64,000 nt of DNA from assembly GCF_902150035.1 (NCBI RefSeq), contig NZ_LR597506.1:62001-126000 (forward strand), given 5' to 3'. Shown here in pieces: positions 10,197-19,200 of the stretch. The position numbers and the translations under genes were made by a program. The stretch is from Enorma burkinafasonensis (GTDB taxonomy: Bacteria > Actinomycetota > Coriobacteriia > Coriobacteriales > Coriobacteriaceae). Position 1 is the stretch's first letter, and each line of letters opens with the position of its first letter. A model generated the notes under the pieces. That model saw nothing but the letters and a program-made list of their open reading frames with translations, was not told where the DNA came from and did no database searches.

Positions 10197-10309
10197 AAAG
10201 CTTCGCGATCCGCTTCCTACTTACTTGTTCGGGCTAGAGAAACGCAAGGGGCGCCCCCGGATTCGTCCACAAAATCCCGCAACTCGCTAGAACAATGTGA
10301 GCGCCATAA

Positions 10310-10340
10310 TTGCTACCGCGTCCATAACATTGGGTATAAG
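10310..10340 (+). promoter_or_regulatory. Putative promoter of the glutaredoxin fusion gene
   Basis: TTGCTA (10310-10315) and TATAAG (10335-10340) are 19 bases apart, a little wide. They lie about 45 bases before the start codon in AT-rich DNA. Confidence 0.35.
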
Positions 10341-10384
10341 CACGTCAAGACATGGTAGGAGACACCTAAAGATCGGAGGATCAA

Positions 10385-10906
10385 ATGGCAACCGCCTATG
10401 AGCTCTACATCATGAAGACCTGCCCGTTCTGCCGTAAGGTCATTCGTTTCATGTACCAGCACAACATCGACCTGCCGCTACGCGACATCAACGAGGATCC
10501 CGAAGCTCGTGCCACGCTCGAGCGCGTCGGCGGCAAGGTGCAGGTGCCCTGCCTCTTCATCGACGGGAAACCGCTGTACGAATCCGATGACATCATCGCC
10601 TACCTCGAGAAGGCCTTCGTCGTCGACGCTCCCCGCGAGCTCGTGGTCGAGGACCACGCGATCAGGTACCGCTCGGAGAACGGCGCGGTCCTCGCCGAGG
10701 TCACGTTTCCCGCTGATGGCGAGGGCACCGTCAACATCGACCACACCTTCGTCGACGAGGCGCTGCGCGGCCAGGGCATGGCGGGCAAGCTCATGGACGC
10801 GTGCGTGCAGGAACTTGAGCGCGCCGGTCTCAAGGCGCACCCCACCTGCAGCTACGCCGTGAGCTGGTTCGAGAAACATCCCGAGTGGCAGCAGCTGCTG
10901 GCATAA
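10385..10906 (+). CDS. Glutaredoxin fused to a small GNAT (COG2388-type) acetyltransferase
   Basis: The 173-residue protein has two domains. Residues 1-80 form a glutaredoxin: the dithiol active site Cys13-Pro-Phe-Cys16, the cis-proline in VQVPCLF (Pro55) and the glutathione-side ESDDI. Residues 85-173 match the short YjdJ/NATD1-like GNAT family: acetyl-CoA loop RGQGMAGKL (128-136), then HPTCSYAVSWFEKHPE with Cys155 and His165. The start ATG follows CGGAGG. Glutaredoxins reduce disulfides or glutathionylated thiols. What the acetyltransferase half modifies, and whether it touches thiols, is unknown. It is monocistronic. Confidence 0.9.
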   Translation: MATAYELYIMKTCPFCRKVIRFMYQHNIDLPLRDINEDPEARATLERVGGKVQVPCLFIDGKPLYESDDIIAYLEKAFVVDAPRELVVEDHAIRYRSENGAVLAEVTFPADGEGTVNIDHTFVDEALRGQGMAGKLMDACVQELERAGLKAHPTCSYAVSWFEKHPEWQQLLA

Positions 10907-10961
10907 GGAGCTTCGACACGGTAATCATCCTGGGAGGTCTCACCTTGAGGAGGCGGTACCC

Positions 10962-11013
10962 AAAGCGACTGCAAATCTGACCGCTAAGGCGCTTTCGACT
11001 TGCACGCAGTCGA
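10962..11013 (+). other. Two tandem stem-loops after the glutaredoxin fusion gene
   Basis: AAAGCG (10962-10967) pairs with CGCTTT (10990-10995), and TCGACT (10995-11000) pairs with AGTCGA (11008-11013). An anticodon-loop-like CTGCAAA sits in the first loop, but no tRNA cloverleaf can be built. It may be part of a 3' UTR or a small RNA. Confidence 0.3.
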
Positions 11014-11049
11014 GACGCTCGCCACCCCAGATGGCAGCCCGAGCCACAT

Positions 11050-11093
11050 ATGATGCCTGTCCTCCCGCGCTTCAGCGAGGGGACGGGCATCAT
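11050..11093 (+). terminator. Hairpin ending the glutaredoxin fusion transcript
   Basis: ATGATGCC (11050-11057) pairs with GGCATCAT (11086-11093), with GTCC/GGAC inside. There is no T-run, so its role as a terminator is a guess from position. Confidence 0.4.
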
Positions 11094-11133
11094 GAGCGTT
11101 CTGCTAAAAACTACTACCGTAAGGACAAACGAA

Positions 11134-11157
11134 AGAGGGCTCCCGAAGGAGCCCTCT
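11134..11157 (-). terminator. Intrinsic terminator of the str operon
   Basis: AGAGGGCTCC (11134-11143) and GGAGCCCTCT (11148-11157) form a perfect 10-bp stem with a CGAA loop. On the minus strand it is followed by TTCGTTTGTCC. It lies 32 bases after the rpsJ stop. Confidence 0.85.
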
Positions 11158-11189
11158 TCACGTTCGAGCGTTATGCAGGAACCGAAAGC

Positions 11190-11498
11190 TTAGAGCTTGA
11201 TCTCGATGTCCACACCGGCGGGCAGGTCGAGGCGCATGAGCGAGTCGACAGTGCCGGCCGTGGTGTCGAGGATGTCGATGAGGCGCTTGTGGGTGCGCAT
11301 CTCGAACTGCTCACGGCTGTCCTTGTCCACGTGCGGCGAGCGGATGACCGTGTAGAGGTTGCGCTCGGTGGGCAGCGGGATGGGGCCGGACACGCGAGCG
11401 CCGGTCTTCTGCGCCGTCTCGACGATGAGCTTGGCGGACTGGTCCACGACCTCGTGATCATAGCCCTTGAGGCGGATCCTGATCTTCTGGCTAGACAA
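11190..11498 (-). CDS. rpsJ: 30S ribosomal protein S10
   Basis: The 102-residue S10 has [17 protein letters not shown], the [10 protein letters not shown] loop and [10 protein letters not shown]10 sits in the 30S head and doubles as NusE in antitermination. The start is TTG at 11498, five bases after AGGAGG, giving the canonical length; an ATG at 11525 would add nine odd residues. It ends the str operon after fusA, 2.7 kb away from rplC, which it normally precedes. Confidence 0.95.
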   Translation of the reverse strand: MSSQKIRIRLKGYDHEVVDQSAKLIVETAQKTGARVSGPIPLPTERNLYTVIRSPHVDKDSREQFEMRTHKRLIDILDTTAGTVDSLMRLDLPAGVDIEIKL

Positions 11499-11563
11499 CG
11501 TTACCTCCTTGATATGCGAGGGCATCCTCGCGATAGAACCTGAAAGCGAGCGATCGCGAGAAC

Positions 11564-13687
11564 TTACGCGTTGCCGCCAGCCTTGCTGACGACCTCCTCT
11601 GCCACGGACTTGGGCGCCGGCTCGTAGGAATCGAACTGCATCGTGTAGGACGCGCGACCCTGGGTCTGCGAGCGCAGGTCGGTGGCGTAACCGAACATCT
11701 CGCCCAGCGGCACCTTGGCGCGGATGACCTTGTTGCCGGAGCGGTCGTCCATGCCCTCGATCTTGCCGCGACGGCCGGACAGGTTGCCCATGACGTCGCC
11801 CATGTACTGCTCGGGGGTCTCGACCTCGACGGCCATCATGGGCTCGAGGAGGATCGGGTCGGACTTCTTGAGGGCGTCCTTGATCGCCATGGAGCCGGCG
11901 ATCTTGAAGGCGGCCTCGGAGGAGTCGACCTCGTGGTAGGAGCCGTCGAAGAGCGTCACCTTGACGTCGACCACCGGGTAGCCGGCGATGACGCCGGTCT
12001 CGAGGGCCTCCTGGATGCCCTTGTCGATGGAGGGGATGTACTCCTTCGGCACGACGCCGCCCACGATGCCGTTGACGAACTCGTAGCCGAAGCCCTCTTC
12101 CATCTTCTCGAGCTTGATGACGGAATGGCCGTACTGGCCGCGGCCGCCGGACTGGCGGACGAACTTACCCTCGGCGCGATCGACATCGTGGCCCGGGGCC
12201 TCACGGTAGGCGACCTGCGGCTTACCGACGTTGGCCTCGACCTTGAACTCGCGGAGCAGACGGTCGACGATGATCTCGAGGTGCAGCTCGCCCATGCCGG
12301 CGATGATGGTCTGGCCGGTCTCGTGGTTGGTGCGCACCTGGAAGGTCGGGTCCTCCTCGGCGAGCTTGGTGAGCGCGATCGACATCTTGTCCTGCTCGGC
12401 CTTGGTCTTGGGCTCCACGGCGACGTCGATGACGGGGTCGGGGAACTCCATGGACTCGAGGATGATCTCCTTGCCCTCCTCGCAGAGGGTGTCGCCGGTG
12501 GTGGTGTTCTTGAGGCCCACCGCGGCGAGGATGTCGCCCGTGGAGGCGCCGTCGACGTCCACGCGGTCATTGGCGTTCATCTCGAGGATGCGGCCGAAGC
12601 GCTCGCGCTGGCCGTTGGTGGCGTTCACCACGTAGGAGCCGGCGTCCACGTGACCGGAGTACACGCGGAAGAAGGTGAGCTTACCGACGTAGGGGTCGGT
12701 CGCGATCTTGAAGGCGAGCGCGGAGAACGGCTCGGCGTCGTCGGCCTTGCGGGAGTCGACCTCGCCGGTCTTGGGGTTGGTGCCCTCCACCGGGGGAACG
12801 TCGAGCGGGCTGGGGAGGTAGTCGACGACGGCGTCGAGCAGCTCCTGCACGCCCTTGTTCTTGTAGGCGGAACCCACGAGGACGGGGTTGAGCTCGTTGG
12901 CGAGCACGCCGGTGCGGATGGCGGCCTTGAGCTTCTCCACGGGGATCTCCTGCTCCTCGAGGATGAGCTCCATCAGCTCGTCATCGTAGTTGGCGGCGGC
13001 GTCGAGGAGCTCCTCGCGCTTCTCGGCGGCGATGTCCTCGAACTCGGCCGGGATCGCGTCCATCGGCTCGGGGTAGGTCATGCCCTTGTCGTCGGCCTTG
13101 AAGTCCCACGCGGTCATGGTGACGAGGTCGATGACGCCCCAGAACTGGTCCTCGGCGCCCATGGGCACCTGGATGGCGACGGCGTTGGCGTTCAGGCGCT
13201 CCTTCATGGTGTCGATCGCGTGCCAGAAGTCGGCGCCGACGCGGTCGTACTTGTTGATGAAGGCGATGCGCGGAACGTTGAAGTTGCGGGCCTGGCGCCA
13301 CACGGTCTCGGACTGCGGCTGGACGCCGGCGACGGCGTCGAAGACGGCCACGGCGCCGTCGAGGACGCGCAGCGAGCGCTCGACCTCGGCCGTGAAGTCC
13401 ACGTGGCCCGGGGTGTCGATGATCTGGATGCGGTACGCGGGGCCCTCGCCGGCCTTACCGCCCTTGTGCCAGAAGCACGTGGTGGCGGCGGAGGTGATGG
13501 TAACGCCGCGCTCCTGCTCCTGAATCATCCAGTCCATGGTGGCAGCGCCCTCGTGGACCTCGCCGATCTTGTGGGTCTTGCCCGTGTAGTACAGGATGCG
13601 CTCGGTCGTGGTGGTCTTGCCAGCATCGATGTGCGCCATAATGCCGATGTTGCGGGTATCGGCAAGGTTGTACTTCTTCTTAGCCAC
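11564..13687 (-). CDS. fusA: Elongation factor G
   Basis: The 707-residue translational GTPase drives ribosomal translocation. It has G1 [10 protein letters not shown]3 DTPGHVDF, G4 NKYDR, and domains II-V ending with [13 protein letters not shown]. Two starts are possible: GTG at 13687, eight bases after GGGAGG, is preferred over TTG at 13693, only two bases after it. G4 reads NKYDR where NKMDR is more usual, a change to Tyr beside the specificity Asp. It follows rpsG; tuf is absent between fusA and rpsJ. Confidence 0.97.
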   Translation of the reverse strand: MAKKKYNLADTRNIGIMAHIDAGKTTTTERILYYTGKTHKIGEVHEGAATMDWMIQEQERGVTITSAATTCFWHKGGKAGEGPAYRIQIIDTPGHVDFTAEVERSLRVLDGAVAVFDAVAGVQPQSETVWRQARNFNVPRIAFINKYDRVGADFWHAIDTMKERLNANAVAIQVPMGAEDQFWGVIDLVTMTAWDFKADDKGMTYPEPMDAIPAEFEDIAAEKREELLDAAANYDDELMELILEEQEIPVEKLKAAIRTGVLANELNPVLVGSAYKNKGVQELLDAVVDYLPSPLDVPPVEGTNPKTGEVDSRKADDAEPFSALAFKIATDPYVGKLTFFRVYSGHVDAGSYVVNATNGQRERFGRILEMNANDRVDVDGASTGDILAAVGLKNTTTGDTLCEEGKEIILESMEFPDPVIDVAVEPKTKAEQDKMSIALTKLAEEDPTFQVRTNHETGQTIIAGMGELHLEIIVDRLLREFKVEANVGKPQVAYREAPGHDVDRAEGKFVRQSGGRGQYGHSVIKLEKMEEGFGYEFVNGIVGGVVPKEYIPSIDKGIQEALETGVIAGYPVVDVKVTLFDGSYHEVDSSEAAFKIAGSMAIKDALKKSDPILLEPMMAVEVETPEQYMGDVMGNLSGRRGKIEGMDDRSGNKVIRAKVPLGEMFGYATDLRSQTQGRASYTMQFDSYEPAPKSVAEEVVSKAGGNA

Positions 13688-13705
13688 TTTCAATTCCTCC
13701 CAGAA

Positions 13706-14179
13706 TTACCAGCGGTAGTGCGAGAAGGCACGGTTGGCCTCGGCCATCTTGAAGACGTCCTCGCGACGCTTCACGGAAGCGCCGACGCCGTTGGAGGCGT
13801 CGAGGATCTCGTTGGCCAGGCGCTCGGCCATGGTCTTCTCCTTGCGGGCACGCGAGAAGTTCACGATCCAGCGGATGGCGAGCTGCGTGGAGCGGCGGGA
13901 GTTGACCTCCATGGGCACCTGGTAGGTGGCGCCGCCGACGCGCTTGGGCTTGCACTCGAGCGTGGGCTTGACGTTCTCCATGGCCTTCTTGAAGACGGCG
14001 AGAGCGTCCTGCTCGGACTTCTTGGCGACGATATCGAAGGCACCGTAGACGATACGCTCGGCGGTAGCCTTCTTACCATCGAGCAGGACCTTGTTGATGA
14101 GCTGGGTCACGAGACGGTTGTTGTACACAGCGTCCGGCATGACCTCGCGACGATGATTCTTAGACGCACGACGCGGCAT
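13706..14179 (-). CDS. rpsG: 30S ribosomal protein S7
   Basis: The 157-residue S7 begins [12 protein letters not shown] and contains the hairpin [11 protein letters not shown] and [16 protein letters not shown]7 starts 30S head assembly on 16S rRNA. The gene lies between rpsL and fusA, the standard str order, behind an AGAGG site. Confidence 0.98.
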   Translation of the reverse strand: MPRRASKNHRREVMPDAVYNNRLVTQLINKVLLDGKKATAERIVYGAFDIVAKKSEQDALAVFKKAMENVKPTLECKPKRVGGATYQVPMEVNSRRSTQLAIRWIVNFSRARKEKTMAERLANEILDASNGVGASVKRREDVFKMAEANRAFSHYRW

Positions 14180-14246
14180 GGTGTATCTCCTCTTGGATCT
14201 GTTCGCCTAACGCACTCTCAGCACGCGGCGAAGCGTGACGATTGCG

Positions 14247-14621
14247 TTAGTTCTTGGGGCGCTTGGCGCCGTAGCGGGAGCGGGACTGCTTGCGGTTGTT
14301 GACGGCAGCGCAGTCGTAGGCACCGCGGATGATCTTGTAACGCACACCAGGGAGGTCGCGCACACGGCCGCCGCGCACGAGCACGATGGAGTGCTCCTGC
14401 AGGTTGTGGCCCTCGCCGGGGATGTAGGCCGTGACCTCGATACCGTTGACCAGGCGCACACGGGCGACCTTACGAAGAGCCGAGTTCGGCTTCTTGGGGG
14501 ACGTGGTGAACACGCGGGTGCACACGCCGCGCTTCTGCGGGTTGTGCTGCAGCGCCGCGTTCTTGGACTTCGCGGGCTTGGACTTACGGCCCTGAAGGAC
14601 CAGCTGGTTGATTGTAGGCAA
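14247..14621 (-). CDS. rpsL: 30S ribosomal protein S12
   Basis: The 124-residue S12 begins [12 protein letters not shown] and contains the decoding-centre segment [13 protein letters not shown]. Its lysine at the usual streptomycin-resistance site (PKKPNS) and the [11 protein letters not shown] segment look wild type. The start is TTG at 14621, six bases after AAGGAG. A longer in-frame ATG at 14741 would start inside the promoter. It is the first gene of the str operon. Confidence 0.96.
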   Translation of the reverse strand: MPTINQLVLQGRKSKPAKSKNAALQHNPQKRGVCTRVFTTSPKKPNSALRKVARVRLVNGIEVTAYIPGEGHNLQEHSIVLVRGGRVRDLPGVRYKIIRGAYDCAAVNNRKQSRSRYGAKRPKN

Positions 14622-14712
14622 AGCGTACTCCTTCTTCGATGATTCCAGCTTCACTTGGTGCAACGGCTTGAATCGAGGCGTCAGCATCCACCTTCGAAAC
14701 ACGCGACTCGCT

Positions 14713-14741
14713 ACATTAGCTGTGCCGGGACCTCTTGTCAA
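14713..14741 (-). promoter_or_regulatory. Promoter of the str operon
   Basis: On the minus strand a perfect TTGACA (14736-14741) is followed after exactly 17 bases by TAATGT (14713-14718). This is the best promoter in the window by consensus and gives a leader of about 85 bases before rpsL. Confidence 0.85.
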
Positions 14742-14867
14742 CAGACCACGCGCCCGGGCGTTTCCTCATTTTGGTCGATTCTCCCAAAATCTCCACAGTC
14801 CCGAGAGCGACTGCACTCGAGATGCCGGGATGACGCGAGGCGAGGCGCTGCGGGACGTTGCGGGCGC

Positions 14868-16013
14868 CTACGGCATCCGCGTGGGATCGGAAGGCGGAAG
14901 CGGCTGCTGCGGGGCGGAAGGGGCTTGCTGCTGAGTTGTGGGCTGCGCTTGCGGTGACGGCGCGGGCTGCGGCTGCTGCCAGCTCATAGGCTGCGGCTGA
15001 GGCGCCGCTTGGGCCTGCTGCCAGGCCGAGGGTTGCGGGGCACCGTAGGGTGCCTGCTGCTGCGGCGCCGTGGGATACGGGGGCTGCCAGGGCGCCCCAT
15101 AGGTCGCCGGCTGCTGCGGCATGGCACCGTAGACGGGCTGCTGCGGCACCGCATACGGCTGCGGCCGGCTCCCCTCCCCCATGATGAGGCGGAACGCGAG
15201 CACCGGCAACGCGATGCCGAGCACGATGAACACGATGTCGGGGGCGCCGCCGATCAGCATGTTCTCGATGTCGGTGCCGAGCGTGCCCCAGATGTTGTAG
15301 ACGCCGTGCATGACCATGGCGGGCGCGAGCGAGCGGTAGTGGTGCGCGAGGTAGCCCAGGACGAGCCCCAGGATGCCGGCGTAGATGCCCTGCACGATGT
15401 TCAGGTGGAAGACACCGAAGAGCACGGCCTGGATGAGGTTCGCCGCCCAGAAGGGGATTCCGGCCCGCCTGAGGTAGGTGAGCCCTAAGCCCCGGAAGCC
15501 CGTCTCCTCGACGAGCGGCGGCAGGATGACCGTCGAGAAGACCCACATGATGCCGTAATCGCTCATCCCCGACGATTCGACGAGGTCGGTGTACTGGTCC
15601 ATGATATGCGGCAGCGCGATGGCGATCACGATCATGACGATCGTCGTGAAATGCGTCATGGCGAAGGCCAGGAAAGCGGATTTGAGCATCGGCATCCAGC
15701 CGAGCTCGCGCCAGCGGAACTCGGGGGCGAGCGCGTGCGTGCGGCGCGCGTTGTCCCTCATCACGTAGAGCCACGCGAGCATCGGCGCGCCGAAGGCCAC
15801 GTACACGAGCGCCGTGAACAGGTTCGAGTTCGCCATCAGGAAATCCGCGGCGGCGTTGCCGGCCATGCTGCCGCCGAATATCGACGGGAGCAGGACGAAG
15901 CCGAACGCGAGCACGAAGCTCATCGCCGTGGGCAAAGCGCACATGAGGCCGAGCGCCAGCAGGGCGAGCACGACGTTGCGCACACGCGATTTCAAGACCG
16001 GATCCATCGTCAT
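14868..16013 (-). CDS. CPBP-family intramembrane metalloprotease with Pro/Gln-rich tail
   Basis: The 381-residue membrane protein has about eight hydrophobic segments in its first 270 residues. It carries the CPBP (CAAX protease/bacteriocin-processing) motifs EETGFRG, FHLNIVQG and HGVYN, which hold the predicted metal ligands. The last ~100 residues are low-complexity repeats of PQ, QQ, AP and YGAP. The start ATG at 16013 follows AGAGGGGC; longer frames lack a site. Bacterial CPBP proteins process prenylated or small exported peptides or act in bacteriocin immunity; the substrate here is unknown. Confidence 0.85.
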   Translation of the reverse strand: MTMDPVLKSRVRNVVLALLALGLMCALPTAMSFVLAFGFVLLPSIFGGSMAGNAAADFLMANSNLFTALVYVAFGAPMLAWLYVMRDNARRTHALAPEFRWRELGWMPMLKSAFLAFAMTHFTTIVMIVIAIALPHIMDQYTDLVESSGMSDYGIMWVFSTVILPPLVEETGFRGLGLTYLRRAGIPFWAANLIQAVLFGVFHLNIVQGIYAGILGLVLGYLAHHYRSLAPAMVMHGVYNIWGTLGTDIENMLIGGAPDIVFIVLGIALPVLAFRLIMGEGSRPQPYAVPQQPVYGAMPQQPATYGAPWQPPYPTAPQQQAPYGAPQPSAWQQAQAAPQPQPMSWQQPQPAPSPQAQPTTQQQAPSAPQQPLPPSDPTRMP

Positions 16014-16226
16014 GGTGCCCCTCTCTTCCCGGCAGGCCTCACACCAGTGTAGCAATCGCCCGCACGGACGCGGGGTACGCCATATGACGTTTCTTCCCAT
16101 GGGAGGCTTATTTCTTACACGCAGGGGAGCCGGCCTCAAGGGTGGCGGCCGGGCGCCAAGACGCGAAAACGGGCCCGCCTCCTCTCGGAAGCGGGCCCGT
16201 GAGCCTGGCAGCTATGCCGGCGAGCG

Positions 16227-19200
16227 CTACTCGTCGATCGAGTTGTGGCCGTTCGGGTCGTCGGGGTTGTCGCCGTCGTCCGAATCCACGAGCTGGTTCA
16301 GCAGCTCGTCGAGCGAGGCCATGTCCTCGTTGATGATGCCGGAGGAGGCGCCGTCCTTCGCGGTGCCCTCGACGGGGCCGCCGATCATCTCCTCGTCGGA
16401 GTCGAAGTGGTGGCGCGGCGCGCTCGTGCCCAGCAGGATGTCGTCCGGGCCGTCCGGGCTGAACACCATCTGGAGCAGCTGCGAGAGGTCCTCCTCGTCG
16501 GCGACGTCGTCGTTGTTGTCGAGGATGTAGAGCAGGTTGTGCTCCTCGAGGCCGTCGCGCAGCTCCTCGATCGCCTTGGCGCCGATGCCGTCGATGCGCA
16601 GCAGGTCCTCCTCGCTCTTGCCCACGAGGTCGCCCACGGTCTCGATGCCCACCTCGCTGAACTTGTTGGTCCAGCGCTGCGACACGCCCAGGTCGTCGAA
16701 GAGGTACAGGCGCGCGTCCTCGGCGGAGATGGTGCGGCCGTTGCGGGTGAACGAGCCGTCGGCACCGCCGAACTCGTCGTAGCTCGCCCACTCGAGCTGA
16801 GCCGGCACCTCGGCCTCGAGCTCCTTGAGCTCGGCCGGGGCCCAGTCGGGCAACGCGTTCGCGGCGGGGCCCTTCGGGCCGTCGATGGCCACGTAGCCCT
16901 CGGGCGTGCGGTAGGTCAGCGTCGCGTTGGCGTACGGCTTGAGACCGGTGCCCGCGGGGATCTTCTTGCCCACGATGACGTTGGACTTGAGGTCGAGCAG
17001 GTGGTCGACCTTGCCCTCGATGGCGGCCTCGGTGAGGACGCCCGCGGTGCGGATGAACGACGCGGAGCTGAGCCAGGAGTCGATGCTCGAGGCGACCTTG
17101 AGCGTACCCAGGATCGCGGGCTCGGCCGCGGGCGCGGCACCGCCCAGGCGGGCGACGCGCTCCACCTCGTCGGCGAACTCGTAGCGGTCGACGTACTGGC
17201 CGAGGAGGTACTTGGAGTCACCGGGGTTGGTGATCTGGACGCGGCGCAGCATCTGGCGCGCGATGACCTCGATGTGCTTGTCGTTCAGGTCGACGCCCTG
17301 CGAGGTGTAGACCTCCTTCACGCTCTGCACGAAGGTGTGCATGGTGCTCTCGATGTCCGTGAGCTTGCGGAGGTTGCGGAAGTTCACGAAGCCCTTGGTG
17401 ATCTGGTCGCCGGCGCGCACGGTGCAGCCGTCCTTGATGCCGGGCATGAAGCGCACGGAACCGGGGACGCGCATCTCGTCGATGACGCGGCTCGGGTCGT
17501 CGGCGTCGGTGATGGTGAGCACGAACTCGGACTTCTCGGGCTTGACGGACAGCACGCCGGAGTGCGGCGCCAGGTCGGCCTCGCGACCGAGGATCTTCTC
17601 GTTCACGTTGCCGACGACGTCGAACATGCGGCCGACCGTGGGCAGGCCCTGGGTGATGTCCTCGACGCCCGCGACGCCACCGGAGTGGATGGTACGCATC
17701 GTCAGCTGCGTACCGGGCTCGCCGATGGACTGCGCGGCGATGATGCCCACCGCGGTGCCGATGGCGACCGGGCGACGGGTGGAGAGGTCCCAGCCGTAGC
17801 ACTTCTGGCACACGCCGTACTTGGAGCGGCAGGTGAGCAGCGCGCGGAGCGTGACCTCGGTCAGGCCGGCGTCGAGCATGCGCTTGATGTCGTCGGTGCT
17901 CTCGATGTAGCCGTCGCGCTCGAAGAGCACGGTGCCGTCGGGCGCCACGACGTCCTCGATGAAGCAGCGGCCCACCAGGTCGGCGTTGATCTCGCCGCTC
18001 TCGGGGAGCGTGAGCTGGTAGGTCACGCCCTCGGTCGTGCCGCAGTCCTCCTCGCGGACGATGACGTCCTGCGCCACGTCGACGAGACGGCGGGTGAGGT
18101 AACCGGAGTCGGAGGTGTGCGACGCGGTGTCGACGAGGCCCTTGCGCGCGCCGTAGGTCGAGATGAAGTACTCGAGCGGCAGCAGGCCCTCGCGGAAGTT
18201 GGCCTTGATCGGCAGGTCGATGGTGTCGCCGGACATGTCGGCCATGAGGCCGCGCATGCCGCCGAGCTGGCGCAGCTGCGTCTTGGAACCACGGGCGCCG
18301 GAGTCGGCCATCATGTAGAGCGGGTTCTCCTCGTCGAACATGTCGAGCATGAGGGCGGCCACCTTGTCGGTCGCCTGGTTCCACGCCTTGACGACCTCGT
18401 TGTGGCGCTCCGCCTCGTTGATGAAGCCGTCCTCGAAGTACTCGTTGATCTGGTCGACGTCGGCCTGCGTCTTGGCCAGGATCTCGGGCTTCTCATCGGG
18501 GATGAGGGCGTCCCATAGCGAGATCGTGAGGCCGGCGCGGGTGGCGTAGTGGAAGCCGGTGTACTTGATGTTGTCGAGGATCGGCGCGACCTCGGCCTGC
18601 GGGTAGCGGTCGCAGCACTCGGCCACGAGGCGCTTCACGTCGCCGGAGCCCATCTTGTAGTTGATGAACTCGTAGTCGGCGGGCAGGCACTGCTGGTTGA
18701 AGATGATGCGGCCGATGGTGGTCTCGAAGCGCGCGGTCCTGTTGCCGGTGACGTCGAGCGTGAGGTAGTCGCCGCCGCCGTTGTTCACCACGAACTTCGC
18801 CGTGCCGTCCTCCTCGACGACGTTGGCGTCGGCGGCGGAGACGCGCACCTGGATCTTGGCCTGGAGGTCGATCTCGGCGCGGGCGTCGTAGGCGTTGAGC
18901 GCGTCATCGAAGCTCGCGAACACGTGGCCCTCGCCCGTGAGGCCGGAGCGCTCCTGGGTGAGGTAGTACACGCCGATGATCATGTCCTGGCGCGGGGTGT
19001 TGACGGGCTTGCCGGACGCCGGCGAGCGCAGGTTGTTGCTCGAGAGCATGAGCACGCGCGCTTCGGCCTGAGCCTGCTGCGAGAGCGGCACGTGGACCGA
19101 CATCTGGTCGCCGTCGAAGTCCGCGTTGAAGGGCTCGCAGACGAGCGGGTGCAGGTGGATGGCCTTGCCCTCCACGAGCACGGGCTCGAAGGCCTGGATC

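Larger units (their letters stand above)
9810..10384 (+). other. AT-rich intergenic stretch without a convincing gene
   Basis: It holds the palindromic repeat at 10057-10196 and the putative promoter of the glutaredoxin fusion gene. Short open frames exist, for example 10087-10290 (67 codons), but that one lacks a ribosome binding site and overlaps the repeat. Nothing else could be assigned. Confidence 0.6.

Noticed and set aside
10087-10290. A 67-codon frame with a hydrophobic N-terminus
   Set aside because: It has no Shine-Dalgarno site and overlaps the palindromic repeat at 10057-10196; the second copy of the repeat does not keep the frame.
10930-11030. A possible tRNA (CTGCAAA loop)
   Set aside because: The anticodon stem pairs only 2 of 5 bases, and no acceptor stem or T-arm can be drawn.
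16227-17000. RpoC extension as a frameshift artefact
   Set aside because: The frame is open to the stop at 16227, codon use stays typical, and the extra part has a coherent domain and acidic tail.
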